A stretch of DNA of 64,000 nt from Cytophagaceae bacterium (GTDB lineage Bacteria; Bacteroidota; Bacteroidia; Flavobacteriales; Flavobacteriaceae). A model generated the notes under the pieces. The model was not told the origin of the DNA, searched no databases, and worked only from the letters and a program-made list of their open reading frames with translations. The position numbers and the translations under genes were made by a program. Within the stretch, counting starts at the first letter, position 1. Each line of letters opens with the position of its first letter. The stretch covers positions 1 through 64,000 of the forward strand of contig PALD01000038.1 of assembly GCA_002710685.1 (NCBI GenBank), given 5' to 3'. This document shows positions 18,328 to 27,689 of the stretch, one piece after another.

Positions 18328-19383
18328 GTGACATTAAAAGAGATAGCAAAACTAGCCAATGTTTCCCAGGGCACCGTTGATAGGGTCGTACATGAAAGAG
18401 GACGTGTTTCTCCAAAGACGAGAGAGAAAATCCTTAAGATCCTGAAAGAAGTCAATTACCAGCCCAATATTTATGCGCGTGGCCTTGTGCTCAACAAGTC
18501 ATACACCATTGCCGCATTGCTGCCCGAATTTGAAGAAGGTGAGTACTGGGAACTTCCCACGGTGGGCGTTCTCAAAGCCGCAAGAGAATTGGGACATTTT
18601 GGGATAAACCTGGAAATTTTGGCATTTGATCAAAACTCTGTAAGCAGTTTTGCAGAACAGGCCAATCAGGTCTTAAAAATGAAACCTGATGGTGTTATTA
18701 TTGCACCGGTCATCAATTTTGAGGCGATAAAGCTGGCCACAAAACTCAAGGAACTTAAAATACCATTCAACATAATAGATTCCAGGCTAGATATAGAAGG
18801 AGCATTGAGCTTTGTGGGACAAGACGCCTTTCAAAGTGGTAAGCTTGCCGCCAAATTATTATCTGCTGAGATACAGGGGAGCGGTATTATTTCAATAATT
18901 TCAATAAAAAACAACGAGAACCATAACAAGACGCTTCAAAAGCGGATAGACGGGTTCAAATCCTATTTTTATGATAGTGAGCTCTTGAGCAATATCACCT
19001 TGAAGGAACATGATATTGATGAAAGAAGCAAAGACTGGATCACAACGTTGTCAAATGCATGTTCAAGGCCCAATACCCGGGGAATTTTTGTGCCCAGTTC
19101 TAAAGTACACTATGTTGCAAGAGTGCTTGAAGAAAAACAAATGGATATAAAGCTCGTGGGACATGACCTCATTACAAATAACATGGAATATGTTAAAAAG
19201 GGTGTCATAGATTATATTATAGGGCAGCGGCCAGAGCATCAAGGATATATTGCCCTGGACGATTTTTACAAAAGCCTGATTGGGAAAACGCAAGTCACAG
19301 GTTTTAAGTACCTTCCACTTGATATCGTGACCAAGGAAAACCTGATGTACTACCATAGTGATTTATTGGGTATTAAAAGCTAA
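18328..19383 (+). CDS. LacI-family transcriptional regulator of the hexuronate locus
   Basis: The 351-residue protein starts at a GTG, fixed by the HTH beginning at residue 3 (LKEIAKLANVSQGTVDRVVH), which leaves no room for another start. Residues 1-55 are the LacI HTH plus hinge (YQPNIYARGLVLNKS). Residues 60-345 form a periplasmic-binding-protein-like effector domain (GVLKAARELG, KPDGVIIAPV, FVGQDAFQSGKLAAKLL). It probably represses until a sugar-acid ligand binds. Sites resembling each other stand before this gene, before the downstream SusC and before the DUF1080 operon, so its regulon likely runs to UxuA. The effector is unknown; glucuronate or a pathway intermediate is a guess. Confidence 0.9.
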   Translation: MTLKEIAKLANVSQGTVDRVVHERGRVSPKTREKILKILKEVNYQPNIYARGLVLNKSYTIAALLPEFEEGEYWELPTVGVLKAARELGHFGINLEILAFDQNSVSSFAEQANQVLKMKPDGVIIAPVINFEAIKLATKLKELKIPFNIIDSRLDIEGALSFVGQDAFQSGKLAAKLLSAEIQGSGIISIISIKNNENHNKTLQKRIDGFKSYFYDSELLSNITLKEHDIDERSKDWITTLSNACSRPNTRGIFVPSSKVHYVARVLEEKQMDIKLVGHDLITNNMEYVKKGVIDYIIGQRPEHQGYIALDDFYKSLIGKTQVTGFKYLPLDIVTKENLMYYHSDLLGIKS

Positions 19384-19398
19384 TCTTCTTATTGAAAG

Positions 19399-19416
19399 AA
19401 TGTGTACGTACACATT
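19399..19416. promoter_or_regulatory. LacI-type operator, distal copy before SusC
   Basis: AATGTGTACGTACACATT is a perfect 18-bp palindrome 15 bases after the lacI stop. It shares the GTGTACG and ACAC halves with the other sites. Together with 19520-19537 it gives two sites about 121 bases apart, which would suit loop formation. Confidence 0.65.
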
Positions 19417-19519
19417 TTAACAAAATATTTTTTTAAAAGCGAATTAATAAGCGTTAATTTGACACTTATTAATTATAAGAAATCGATTTCGATGTGCATA
19501 AAATTAATTTTATGATTTA

Positions 19520-19537
19520 TTGCGTGTACGAACACAA
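19520..19537. promoter_or_regulatory. LacI-type operator, proximal copy before SusC
   Basis: TTGCGTGTACGAACACAA lies 29 bases before the SusC start at 19566. Its first 17 bases recur exactly at 27628-27644, in the same orientation. It is near-palindromic and is the best candidate for the LacI-family protein encoded just upstream. Confidence 0.7.
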
Positions 19538-19565
19538 TTATTGTTTAATCAAAATTAAATTTATT

Positions 19566-22500
19566 ATGGGGAAAATTTATTTGCGAAAGACCCGTCTGTG
19601 GATCTTTCAATTAATGTTTATGTTCTGCGGTATGGGCATTTTTTCTACGATGGCTCAAGGCACATTTCCGGTTACGGGTACTGTTCTTGATGCAAGTGGA
19701 ATGCCTTTACCAGGAGCAAACATTTTAGAAAAAGGAACCAGTAACGGAACTCAAACGGATTTTGACGGAAAATTTTCGTTGACGGTGTCCAATGGCAATT
19801 CAGTATTGGTCGTTTCCTACGTTGGGTTTGCCACTAAAGAAATCAGTGTTGATGGCCAATCAACGATATCGATTTCGATTGAAGAAGATGCAGCAGCACT
19901 TGATGAAGTGGTGGTCGTGGGGTATGGAACAAGGAAAAGAAGGGATGTTACCGGTTCTGTGGGTAGTGCAAATCTTGAAGATTTTAGGCAATCTCCAGTA
20001 AGTAACGTAGGTCAACTTTTACAGGGAAACCTCCCTGGTCTTAACGTGGGTATGGTCAATAGTGCAGGTTCAACGCCTTCTCTGTCGGTAAGGGGTAGGA
20101 CTACGATTTCGGGTAACCAAAATGTTTTGATTGTACTTGATGGAATACAGTATAATGGATCATTAGAATCTATCAATCCAAATGATATTGAATCCATAGA
20201 TGTGCTAAAAGATGCAAGTTCTGTAGCGGTTTACGGGGCCCAAGGTGCTAACGGAGTTATTTTGGTGACAACCAAAACAGGAAAGAAAAATCAAAAACCA
20301 CAGGTCAGGATTTCTACTTCTTATGCCACTTTAGAACCCTCTGAAGATATAAAACCTTTAGGTAGGGCTGGTTATCTTGAACACATACGGAAGCTTCAAT
20401 ATCAGCAAGCTTACCTGGCTCCTGAGTATACCCAGCCCAATCCAGATTTTGTACTTAAAGACTATGTGGATTCCTCGATGCTGGATGATGAAGGAAATAT
20501 TGTAGATACCAATTTTAACTGGTGGGATGCAGGAACACAAGTAGGCTTTATCAATGAACAAAAAATAAGCGTATCGGGCGGTGGCAAAAATGTTCGCTAT
20601 TTAATTTCCCTAGATCATACTGATCAAGAAGGTTTTATAAAAAATGATATATTTCAGCGTAAAGGAGCTAGAATAAACCTAACTACCGATGCAACTGATT
20701 GGTGGGAAGTAGGGGTGCAGACATTTGCTTCTTTTGTAAAGAAAGATGGTTCTGAACCTAATATTACAGATTTAGTCAGGACTTCCCCATTATTAAAACC
20801 CTTTGATGATGATGGTAATTTTATTACGAATCCTGCAAATTCAGCAGTTTCAAATCCATTTTTGGGGTATTATGTAGATGATTACGAGCGACATGATTAT
20901 TTCTTTGCAAATTTTTATTCGCAGATAAATTTTCCATTTCTAGAAGGGTTGTCATATCGGATAAACTTTGGGAATAACTATAGGATAAATAAAAATTATG
21001 GATCTAGTGAATACGGTTCTGGCTTAATAGGTTCAGCATATAAAAACCACGATTTCTATTATGATTACAACTTGGATAATATTGTCAACTACACTAGATC
21101 TTTTGGAAAACATAATGTTGATTTAACGCTTTTGTATGGTGCCATTGAAAGAAAATTTGAATACACGGGGGCAAATGCAAATGATTATGCGAGGATTGAC
21201 CTAGGCTATAATAGCCTGGAACAAGGAGTAAATCAATTTGTCAATTCTGATGCATGGAGGGAAGCACTTGCATATCAAATGGCGAGAATCAATTATAAAT
21301 TTGATGACAGGTACTTGATTACAGGTACCATAAGAAGGGATGGGTTTTCTGGATTTGCGGCCAACAATAAATATGGCTATTTCCCTTCGGTTGCAGCAGC
21401 CTGGAACATTAATAATGAATCCTTTTTTAAAGCTGACTGGGTAAATAACCTAAAAATAAGGGTAGGTTATGGTACAAGTAGTAATCAAACAAGTAGGTAT
21501 AGTTCTCTCGCAGGGGTAACTACCCGTGCGGCCTATGTGTTTGGAGATGGAGGCTCTACCGTATTTGGGCAGCAACTCACGTCACTTGCAAATCCTAATT
21601 TAAGATGGGAAAGAACAACAGGTATCAACGTGGGGTTAGAATATGGGTTTTTCAACTCACGGATTAATGGTAGTATTGAATACTATCATACAAATACAAA
21701 TGATTTGCTTTTTGATGTGGCGATCCCAGATATTACAGGTTTTGAAACAATACGTACCAACATCGGGGAAATTGAAAATAAAGGAGTTGAATTTTCTATT
21801 TTAAGCCATAACATTAAAAGTGAAAATTTTAATTGGAACTCTACAATAAATTTCTCGACCACGGCAACAAAAGTCTTAAAGTTGATTGGCCGGGATAATG
21901 ATGCTGATGGTGTTGAGGACGACCTTATTGCAAGTAATTTGTTTATAGGAGAACCTCTGGGAGTGATTTATGATTATGAAACAGATGGTATTTATCAAAT
22001 AGGTGATGAGGATATCCCTGATGGATATTTCCCAGGAAGCTATAGGATTGTTGATCAAAATGGGGATGGAGAAATAAAACCGGCTGATGATAGGGTTATT
22101 CGTGGCCACTCAAATCCTGGATATAGGTTTAGCGTTCTTAATACGTTCAAGTATAAAGGACTTGCTTTGAGGGTTTTCATAAACTCAATACAAGGAGGTA
22201 AGGATGGCTATATGCAAAACAACATATACCCCATCACGCTGGATGACAACAATATAAGATGGAATTATTTAAGTGGTAGGGATTTATGGCAACCTAACAA
22301 TCCAAATGGAGTTGATCCCGTATTTCTGGGAAAAAACCCACCCGTTTCCCCGGCTGTATATGAAGACCGTAGTTTTATAAGGTTACAAGATGTCAGTTTG
22401 ACCTATGATTTTGATTCAGACCTTATTGAAAAACTTCATTTGCAAAATTTACAGGTTTTTGTTAGTGGTAAAAATTTGGCAACATGGACTAAGTGGCGTG

Positions 22501-22589
22501 GTTGGGATCCAGAAACTGGTACAGGATTAGGTTCTGGAGGAAGGCCAGTCTTAAGAAGTTATTCTCTAGGACTAAACGTAACATTTTAA
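19566..22589 (+). CDS. SusC-like TonB-dependent transporter (hexuronate locus)
   Basis: The product has 1007 residues from the ATG at 19566 (MGKIYLRKTRLWIFQLMFMF, signal ending TMAQ). An in-frame GTG at 19494 would place the operator inside the gene and is rejected. The carboxypeptidase-like domain (about 30-105) contains VTGTVLDASGMPLPGANIL. The SusC/RagA signature is DEVVVVGYGTRKRRDVTGSV, and the plug has SVRGRTTISGNQNVLIVLDG. The barrel ends GLNVTF. It imports an oligosaccharide together with the SusD encoded 10 bases downstream. Associated genes suggest a sulfated, glucuronate-containing substrate. Its codons are more AT-rich than those of the glucan locus. Confidence 0.92.
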   Translation: MGKIYLRKTRLWIFQLMFMFCGMGIFSTMAQGTFPVTGTVLDASGMPLPGANILEKGTSNGTQTDFDGKFSLTVSNGNSVLVVSYVGFATKEISVDGQSTISISIEEDAAALDEVVVVGYGTRKRRDVTGSVGSANLEDFRQSPVSNVGQLLQGNLPGLNVGMVNSAGSTPSLSVRGRTTISGNQNVLIVLDGIQYNGSLESINPNDIESIDVLKDASSVAVYGAQGANGVILVTTKTGKKNQKPQVRISTSYATLEPSEDIKPLGRAGYLEHIRKLQYQQAYLAPEYTQPNPDFVLKDYVDSSMLDDEGNIVDTNFNWWDAGTQVGFINEQKISVSGGGKNVRYLISLDHTDQEGFIKNDIFQRKGARINLTTDATDWWEVGVQTFASFVKKDGSEPNITDLVRTSPLLKPFDDDGNFITNPANSAVSNPFLGYYVDDYERHDYFFANFYSQINFPFLEGLSYRINFGNNYRINKNYGSSEYGSGLIGSAYKNHDFYYDYNLDNIVNYTRSFGKHNVDLTLLYGAIERKFEYTGANANDYARIDLGYNSLEQGVNQFVNSDAWREALAYQMARINYKFDDRYLITGTIRRDGFSGFAANNKYGYFPSVAAAWNINNESFFKADWVNNLKIRVGYGTSSNQTSRYSSLAGVTTRAAYVFGDGGSTVFGQQLTSLANPNLRWERTTGINVGLEYGFFNSRINGSIEYYHTNTNDLLFDVAIPDITGFETIRTNIGEIENKGVEFSILSHNIKSENFNWNSTINFSTTATKVLKLIGRDNDADGVEDDLIASNLFIGEPLGVIYDYETDGIYQIGDEDIPDGYFPGSYRIVDQNGDGEIKPADDRVIRGHSNPGYRFSVLNTFKYKGLALRVFINSIQGGKDGYMQNNIYPITLDDNNIRWNYLSGRDLWQPNNPNGVDPVFLGKNPPVSPAVYEDRSFIRLQDVSLTYDFDSDLIEKLHLQNLQVFVSGKNLATWTKWRGWDPETGTGLGSGGRPVLRSYSLGLNVTF

Positions 22590-22599
22590 AAAAAGAGAA

Positions 22600-24255
22600 A
22601 TGAAAAAATTACTATTAATATTTGCAGCTATTCTAATGGTGACAACTTCATGTAAGGATGACTTCCTGGATGAGAAACCTTTGGATTTTTTAAGCAACGT
22701 CAATGCATACAACACTTATGAAGGTTTAAATGCTACGGTTAACAACCTCTATTGGTTTTCTAGAAGAATATTCTTCGATAGGGATGAAAGTAGACCATTT
22801 GATTTCATTTTTGGTACTGACCTTGTGTACGATGGACAATCCAGTACAAATAGGCATACCAACATGGTCGCGGCCTATGACCCTACAAGTAGTATACCGG
22901 CAACCCATTGGGATAATCTTTATTCAATGGTGGTAGAGTCAAATATAGTAATCAGTAGGACTGCAACAGCAGATGCTTCTGAGGAACAAAAAAAAGAACT
23001 ATTGGCTCAAGGTAGATTCTTTAGGGCTTTTGCATATAGGGCCTTGGTATATATGTGGGGTGGTGTTCCACTGGTTACCGAAGAGATAACCACACCTCGC
23101 ACAGATTTTGTAAGAGCTTCAAAAGAAGAATGTTTAAATCAAATAATTGAAGACTTGACCTATGCTGCTGAAAATCTACCTGATATAAAAGATGCCAGGG
23201 ATGGTAAGTTAAGCAATGTTGCTGCGCAACATTTGCTTGCAGAGGTTTATTTAGCCGCAGGTCGTTTTCAAGATGCGGTAGATGCTGCCACGGCAGTAAT
23301 TGATAACCCAAATATGGCGCTGATGCAAAATAGGTTTGGATCCCGTTCAAGCGAAACACCTGGAGATGTATATTGGGATTTATTTAGAATGAATAATCAA
23401 AACCGTTCTTCTGGAAATACCGAGGCTATATGGGTTATTCAGTTTGAAACAGATGTTCTGGGAGGTAGTACAGTATCTGGTACGAGAAACGGTTCTTATA
23501 TGTTAGAAAGACAACACGCTCCATTTATTCGTAATGTGAGGATAAATGGTGAGGCACCATTCCTTTGGCCCAGAAGTGGATATACGGGAGGGCGTGGAAT
23601 AGGCTGGGCAGTCTCCACTTACCATTTTACAAATGAAATATGGGAGAGCGATTTTGATAATGATATGCGTAATGCAAATCATAATTTCGTGAGAGAATTT
23701 ACTGCCGATAATCCAAACTCTTCTGTATATGGTCAGATTTTTTCAACTGAAGAAGTTTATCCTGGTGTTGATACCACCCGTGATTTCTATGCTTATCAAT
23801 CTAAAGTTACAACACCCTTTAATCATCCTGATGGTCTTTATGACAATAAAGAATTAGGGACACTTAAAAGTTCAGCTGGAGCAACTTATACTGACCAATA
23901 CATGTTTAGACTTGCAGAAACTTACCTTATAAGGGCAGAAGCATATATGGATTTAAACAACCTTCAGGCAGCCGCTGATGATATAAATGTGGTAAGGGGG
24001 CGAGCGCACGCTACACCTGTTGCTCCTGGTGATGTAGACATTGATTATATTCTTGACGAAAGGATGCGTGAACTGGGTGTTGAAGAAAAAAGGCGACTTA
24101 CCCTCATGAGATTGGGTCTTTTATATGACCGTGTCAATGAGTACAACCCATATTATGCTGATGAAATTTTGCCAAAATATAATCTGTGGCCCATTCCAGC
24201 AGCTGAAATCGAGAGAAATATCGATGCTGTTTTAGAACAAAACCCCGGATATTAA
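22600..24255 (+). CDS. SusD-like surface lipoprotein (hexuronate locus)
   Basis: The 551-residue RagB/SusD protein has a lipoprotein signal ending TTSC (Cys near 18). The N-terminal region has PLDFLSNVNAYNTYEGLNAT. The central TPR-type helices include AEVYLAAGRFQDAVDAATAV. The C-terminal family motifs are MFRLAETYLIRAEAYMDLNN, DDINVVRGRA, LDERMRELGVEEKRRLTLMR and the ending LEQNPGY. It is the surface partner of the preceding SusC. A sulfatase gene follows on the same strand. Ligand specificity cannot be deduced directly. Confidence 0.92.
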   Translation: MKKLLLIFAAILMVTTSCKDDFLDEKPLDFLSNVNAYNTYEGLNATVNNLYWFSRRIFFDRDESRPFDFIFGTDLVYDGQSSTNRHTNMVAAYDPTSSIPATHWDNLYSMVVESNIVISRTATADASEEQKKELLAQGRFFRAFAYRALVYMWGGVPLVTEEITTPRTDFVRASKEECLNQIIEDLTYAAENLPDIKDARDGKLSNVAAQHLLAEVYLAAGRFQDAVDAATAVIDNPNMALMQNRFGSRSSETPGDVYWDLFRMNNQNRSSGNTEAIWVIQFETDVLGGSTVSGTRNGSYMLERQHAPFIRNVRINGEAPFLWPRSGYTGGRGIGWAVSTYHFTNEIWESDFDNDMRNANHNFVREFTADNPNSSVYGQIFSTEEVYPGVDTTRDFYAYQSKVTTPFNHPDGLYDNKELGTLKSSAGATYTDQYMFRLAETYLIRAEAYMDLNNLQAAADDINVVRGRAHATPVAPGDVDIDYILDERMRELGVEEKRRLTLMRLGLLYDRVNEYNPYYADEILPKYNLWPIPAAEIERNIDAVLEQNPGY

Positions 24256-24309
24256 TCAATTTGAATGCCATTCCGTTTTCACGGAAAGTTGAACATAGTG
24301 AGACAGGTT

Positions 24310-25959
24310 ATGAGTAGGTTTATCATAAGGATATTGATACTTTTCACAGGCCTGTCCTGCTATGCTCAACAATCAAAACCTCCCAACATCCTTTTTGTTA
24401 TAAGCGATGATCAATCATTTGCCCACACCAGTTTTGCGGGCAGCACGTTTGTGAACACGCCCGCCTTTGACAGGGTGGCAAAAAACGGAATTTACTTTGA
24501 AAACTGCATTGCAGGTTCCCCAGGATGCGCGCCTTCTAGGAGCTCCATTGTTACGGGGCGATACCCGTGGCAAAATGAACAATCCGGTCAACATGGTTCT
24601 TCCTGGATGAAAAAGTACATTCCCTTTGTGGATGTATTGGAAGATGTGGGCTATAAAGTGGGCAGGACTGGCAAGGGTGTAGATCCTTTTCAATACGCCA
24701 GGAATGCACAGGATTCGCTTTGGCGAAAGCCAAATGCAGCTGGACCTCAATATTCTAACATAAGGTTTAAGGATGCCGAATTAAAGCAAATGCCAGGGTA
24801 TGCTAAAGGTATTGATAAAGCTGACCATGTGGCAAACTTTAAATACTTCATTGAAAAGGAAAAAGGGGATAAGCCATTTTTCTTTTGGTTTGGTTCTCAT
24901 GAACCGCACAGACCGTATGAAAAGGATTCATACAAAAGGATGGGCAAGAAGCTAGAAGATGTCAAGGTTCCTGGATTTTTACCTGATAATGATGTGATTC
25001 GTGGAGATATGCTGGATTATGCGGTAGAGATTGAGTGGTTTGACCATCAACTGGGGAAAATGCTGGACTATCTGGAGGAAATTGGCGAGCTTGAAAATAC
25101 CATTGTGATTGTCACGGCTGATAATGGTAAACCCTTTCCCGGTGCCAAGGCAAACGCCTATGAATATGGTATCCACGTGCCCATGGCGATTAGTTTCCCT
25201 AAGGAATTTCAGTCTGGCATTAGGGTTGAAGACCCAGTTTCTTTTGTGTCTTTAGCACCTACTATCCTTGAGATTGCGGGAGGTATGGCTGTAGCCAAAG
25301 AAAAAATGATGCCCATGACGGGCAAGAGTTTTTTAAAACTTCTAAAATCAAAAAAAATGCACGGGACGGGCGATGTTGAAGAATATGTTTTTTCTGGAAG
25401 GGAGCGCCATTCTTCATCACGATATAAAAATTGGGGGTATCCGCAACGCGCAATTAGGAGCAAGGATTTTTTGATGATCTGGAACATGAAACCTGAACGG
25501 TGGCCAGCGGGAGCACCCCAAAAGTTCTCTGATAGGGATACAGCACAACTATTGCCATATAATGGCGTAACTGATGCAGGTTACCAAGGTGGTATCGCAT
25601 TTAACGACATCGATGAAAGTCCATCAAAAGAATACCTCATGCTACATGCTGATGACAAGGATGTTAAACCTTTTTATACTTTGGCCGTGGGCAAGCGACC
25701 GGAGTATGAGCTTTTTGACATTCATAATGACCCATATTGTTTACATAACCTTTCGGGGAAACCTGCATATTCAAAAAAAGAAGAAAAGCTAAAAAAAGCA
25801 CTCCAGGATGAACTTGAAATAACCAAAGACCCACGGGTTGTAGGGCCTGATAAAGAAGTTTTTGATGGTTATGAAAGGTATATGAATATCAGGAGATTTC
25901 CTGAACCCAGCTCAACACAAAAGCTGAACAATAAAGGACATAAGTTTTTGGACAATTAA
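24310..25959 (+). CDS. Family S1 sulfatase, secreted
   Basis: From the ATG at 24310 the product has 549 residues with signal peptide MSRFIIRILILFTGLSCYAQ; an ATG at 24265 would add 15 residues before it. The metal site opens with NILFVISDDQS. The formylglycine motif is C73-A-P-S-R followed by SSIVTGR. Further signature parts are GYKVGRTGKG and VIVTADNGKPFPGAKANAYE. FGly maturation and calcium binding are known for this family. It probably removes sulfate from a glycan in the periplasm or at the surface. It ends the SusC-SusD transcript, 69 bases before a terminator stem. The exact S1 subfamily was not determined. Confidence 0.9.
   Translation: MSRFIIRILILFTGLSCYAQQSKPPNILFVISDDQSFAHTSFAGSTFVNTPAFDRVAKNGIYFENCIAGSPGCAPSRSSIVTGRYPWQNEQSGQHGSSWMKKYIPFVDVLEDVGYKVGRTGKGVDPFQYARNAQDSLWRKPNAAGPQYSNIRFKDAELKQMPGYAKGIDKADHVANFKYFIEKEKGDKPFFFWFGSHEPHRPYEKDSYKRMGKKLEDVKVPGFLPDNDVIRGDMLDYAVEIEWFDHQLGKMLDYLEEIGELENTIVIVTADNGKPFPGAKANAYEYGIHVPMAISFPKEFQSGIRVEDPVSFVSLAPTILEIAGGMAVAKEKMMPMTGKSFLKLLKSKKMHGTGDVEEYVFSGRERHSSSRYKNWGYPQRAIRSKDFLMIWNMKPERWPAGAPQKFSDRDTAQLLPYNGVTDAGYQGGIAFNDIDESPSKEYLMLHADDKDVKPFYTLAVGKRPEYELFDIHNDPYCLHNLSGKPAYSKKEEKLKKALQDELEITKDPRVVGPDKEVFDGYERYMNIRRFPEPSSTQKLNNKGHKFLDN
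24719..24734. repeat. Dispersed palindrome TTTGGC-GAAA-GCCAAA in the sulfatase gene
   Basis: A perfect copy in coding sequence, read here as Trp-Arg-Lys-Pro. This frame differs from the copy at 16291, which is read Leu-Ala-Lys-Ala. Confidence 0.55.
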
Positions 25960-26027
25960 TTAAACCAGAAGGAATAGCGTGTGTCTTAAAAATAAACAAA
26001 TTAGTTTTTCCATCAATTATTTGTTAT

Positions 26028-26064
26028 GTGTTTCCCCGGGATTTAAGGGGAAACACTTTTTTTT
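26028..26064 (+). terminator. Strong terminator or attenuator before the second sulfatase
   Basis: GTGTTTCCCC (26028-26037) pairs with GGGGAAACAC (26047-26056), followed by eight T. It ends only 12 bases before the next start codon, so no promoter fits between. The downstream sulfatase must depend on read-through or on a promoter upstream of the hairpin. Confidence 0.8.
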
Positions 26065-26076
26065 AAAAAGAAAAAA

Positions 26077-27558
26077 ATGAACATTAAACATTTCACATAC
26101 ATTTTGCTGTTTTTTGGTTTGTACCTTCAGGCACAAGTTGAAAAGCGACCTAATGTGCTTTTCATATTTGTGGATGACCTTAGGCCAGATCTGGGCTGTT
26201 ATGGCAATGAAATCATAAAAACCCCCAACATTGATAAACTAGCAGGGCAGGGTACGTTGTTTACCAAGCATTATGTGCAGGTCCCCACGTGTGGGGCCTC
26301 GCGGTATTCCTTGCTTACAGGCACCATTCCGCAACATATGGACCAGATTAGCAACGAGGCCATCCGCACTTATATTTCGGGGAAACCCGAAGGAGAAAAA
26401 CCTGAAACCTTTATCCATCAGCTTCGCAGGAACGGGTATTATACGGTGGGTATCGGTAAGGTTAGCCATTACATTGATGGTCTTTATGGTTATGGCGAAG
26501 ACAGTAAAAATGCTCCTCCTGAGCTACCCCACAGTTGGGACAAGAATATATTCAATGCTGGTCAGTGGAAAGATGGTTGGGATGCTTTTTTCGCTTACGC
26601 GGATGGAAGCAGCAGGATTACAAAACAGCGTGAGGTAAAACCTTATGAAGCAGGAGATGTAGGAGACACGGGATATCCTGATGGCCTTTCGGCAGAACTG
26701 GCCCTTGGGCAACTGGATTCTTTGGCGCAAAGCCAAAAACCCTTTTTTCTGGGCGTGGGGTTCTTTAAGCCACACCTTCCATTCAATGCCCCAAAAAAAT
26801 ACTGGGATATGTATGATGAGTCTCAAATACCACTGACGGCATCGCCAGGAATCCCAGAAAACGTAAATTTAGCTAGCTTGCATGACAGTCCCGAGTTCAA
26901 CAGGTATAAACTGGGCGAGGAGCATCCTGTTTTAAATCACCCAGCCTCTGATGCTTATGCCCGTAAGATAAAGCACGCCTATTATGCTGCGGTAAGTTAT
27001 ACAGATGCCCAGATAGGCAAATTGCTCGATAAGCTGAAAGAGAAAGGACTTGATAAGAATACAATAGTTGTTCTCTGGGGAGACCACGGGTGGCAACTGG
27101 GCGACCATCAAGTGTGGGGCAAGCACACGTTGTTTGAAAAAGCATTGAGGAGCCCATTGATTGTCAAGAACCCGTTGTTGAACAATCAGAAGAAAAAGAT
27201 AGATAAGATAGTCAGCAGTGTTGACATTTACCCCACGCTTATGGACATGTGCGGCATTAAGATGCCCTACAAGACCCCCGGTAGGAGCATGGTAGGGTTA
27301 GTACAGGGAAATGACAGGGCTACAAAAAAATGGAAAGAGGCAGCATATAGTTATTTTAAAACAGGAATGACGGTCAGGGTGCCCAGGTATCGATATACAA
27401 AGTATTTTAGAAAAGAAGAACCCCTTGTGGAAATGTATGACCACCTAAAAGACCCTGAGGAGAATATGAACGTGGCTAAGAGAAACCCACAATTGATAAA
27501 AAAACTTGATAAAATTTTACAGAAGCAGGATACAGGTCTTTTTGATAACAATAATTAA
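26077..27558 (+). CDS. Family S1 sulfatase of the iduronate-2-sulfatase-like type
   Basis: The 493-residue protein has a signal peptide ending at about residue 20 (LYLQAQ). The metal-binding start is NVLFIFVDDLRPDLGCYG. The maturation motif is C72-G-A-S-R (PTCGASRYSLLTG), the CxAxR variant rather than CxPxR; it is still a known substrate form for formylglycine formation. Later motifs are GYYTVGIGKVSHYIDG, FFLGVGFFKPHLPF and VVLWGDHGWQLGDHQVWGKH. The layout resembles iduronate-2-sulfatase-like enzymes, often found in uronate-rich glycan loci. It stands between a terminator and the LacI site of the next operon. It probably desulfates a uronic-acid glycan; the position attacked is unknown. Confidence 0.9.
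   Translation: MNIKHFTYILLFFGLYLQAQVEKRPNVLFIFVDDLRPDLGCYGNEIIKTPNIDKLAGQGTLFTKHYVQVPTCGASRYSLLTGTIPQHMDQISNEAIRTYISGKPEGEKPETFIHQLRRNGYYTVGIGKVSHYIDGLYGYGEDSKNAPPELPHSWDKNIFNAGQWKDGWDAFFAYADGSSRITKQREVKPYEAGDVGDTGYPDGLSAELALGQLDSLAQSQKPFFLGVGFFKPHLPFNAPKKYWDMYDESQIPLTASPGIPENVNLASLHDSPEFNRYKLGEEHPVLNHPASDAYARKIKHAYYAAVSYTDAQIGKLLDKLKEKGLDKNTIVVLWGDHGWQLGDHQVWGKHTLFEKALRSPLIVKNPLLNNQKKKIDKIVSSVDIYPTLMDMCGIKMPYKTPGRSMVGLVQGNDRATKKWKEAAYSYFKTGMTVRVPRYRYTKYFRKEEPLVEMYDHLKDPEENMNVAKRNPQLIKKLDKILQKQDTGLFDNNN
26721..26737. repeat. Dispersed palindrome TTTGGC-N5-GCCAAA in the second sulfatase
   Basis: TTTGGC and GCCAAA around GCAAA, in coding sequence. A slight variant of the family with a 5-base centre. 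Confidence 0.45.
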
Positions 27559-27627
27559 CTTGCTTATATGTAGAGATTTGTCAATTATTTAAAATTTAGT
27601 ACGGAAATTTCAGGTCAAATATCTATA

Positions 27628-27645
27628 TTGCGTGTACGAACACAC
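27628..27645. promoter_or_regulatory. LacI-type operator before the DUF1080-to-UxuA operon
   Basis: TTGCGTGTACGAACACAC repeats the first 17 bases of the site at 19520 exactly and in the same orientation. It lies 44 bases before the start of the double-DUF1080 gene, linking the catabolic operon to the regulator at 18328. Confidence 0.7.
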
Positions 27646-27689
27646 ATATCTATAATTTCTTTTATAAACCTGTTTAAATAATCAAAATA

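Noticed and set aside
19494..19565. Upstream GTG start for the hexuronate-locus SusC
   Set aside because: It would place the LacI-type operator inside the coding sequence and put 24 odd residues before the signal peptide. The ATG at 19566 gives a normal leader.
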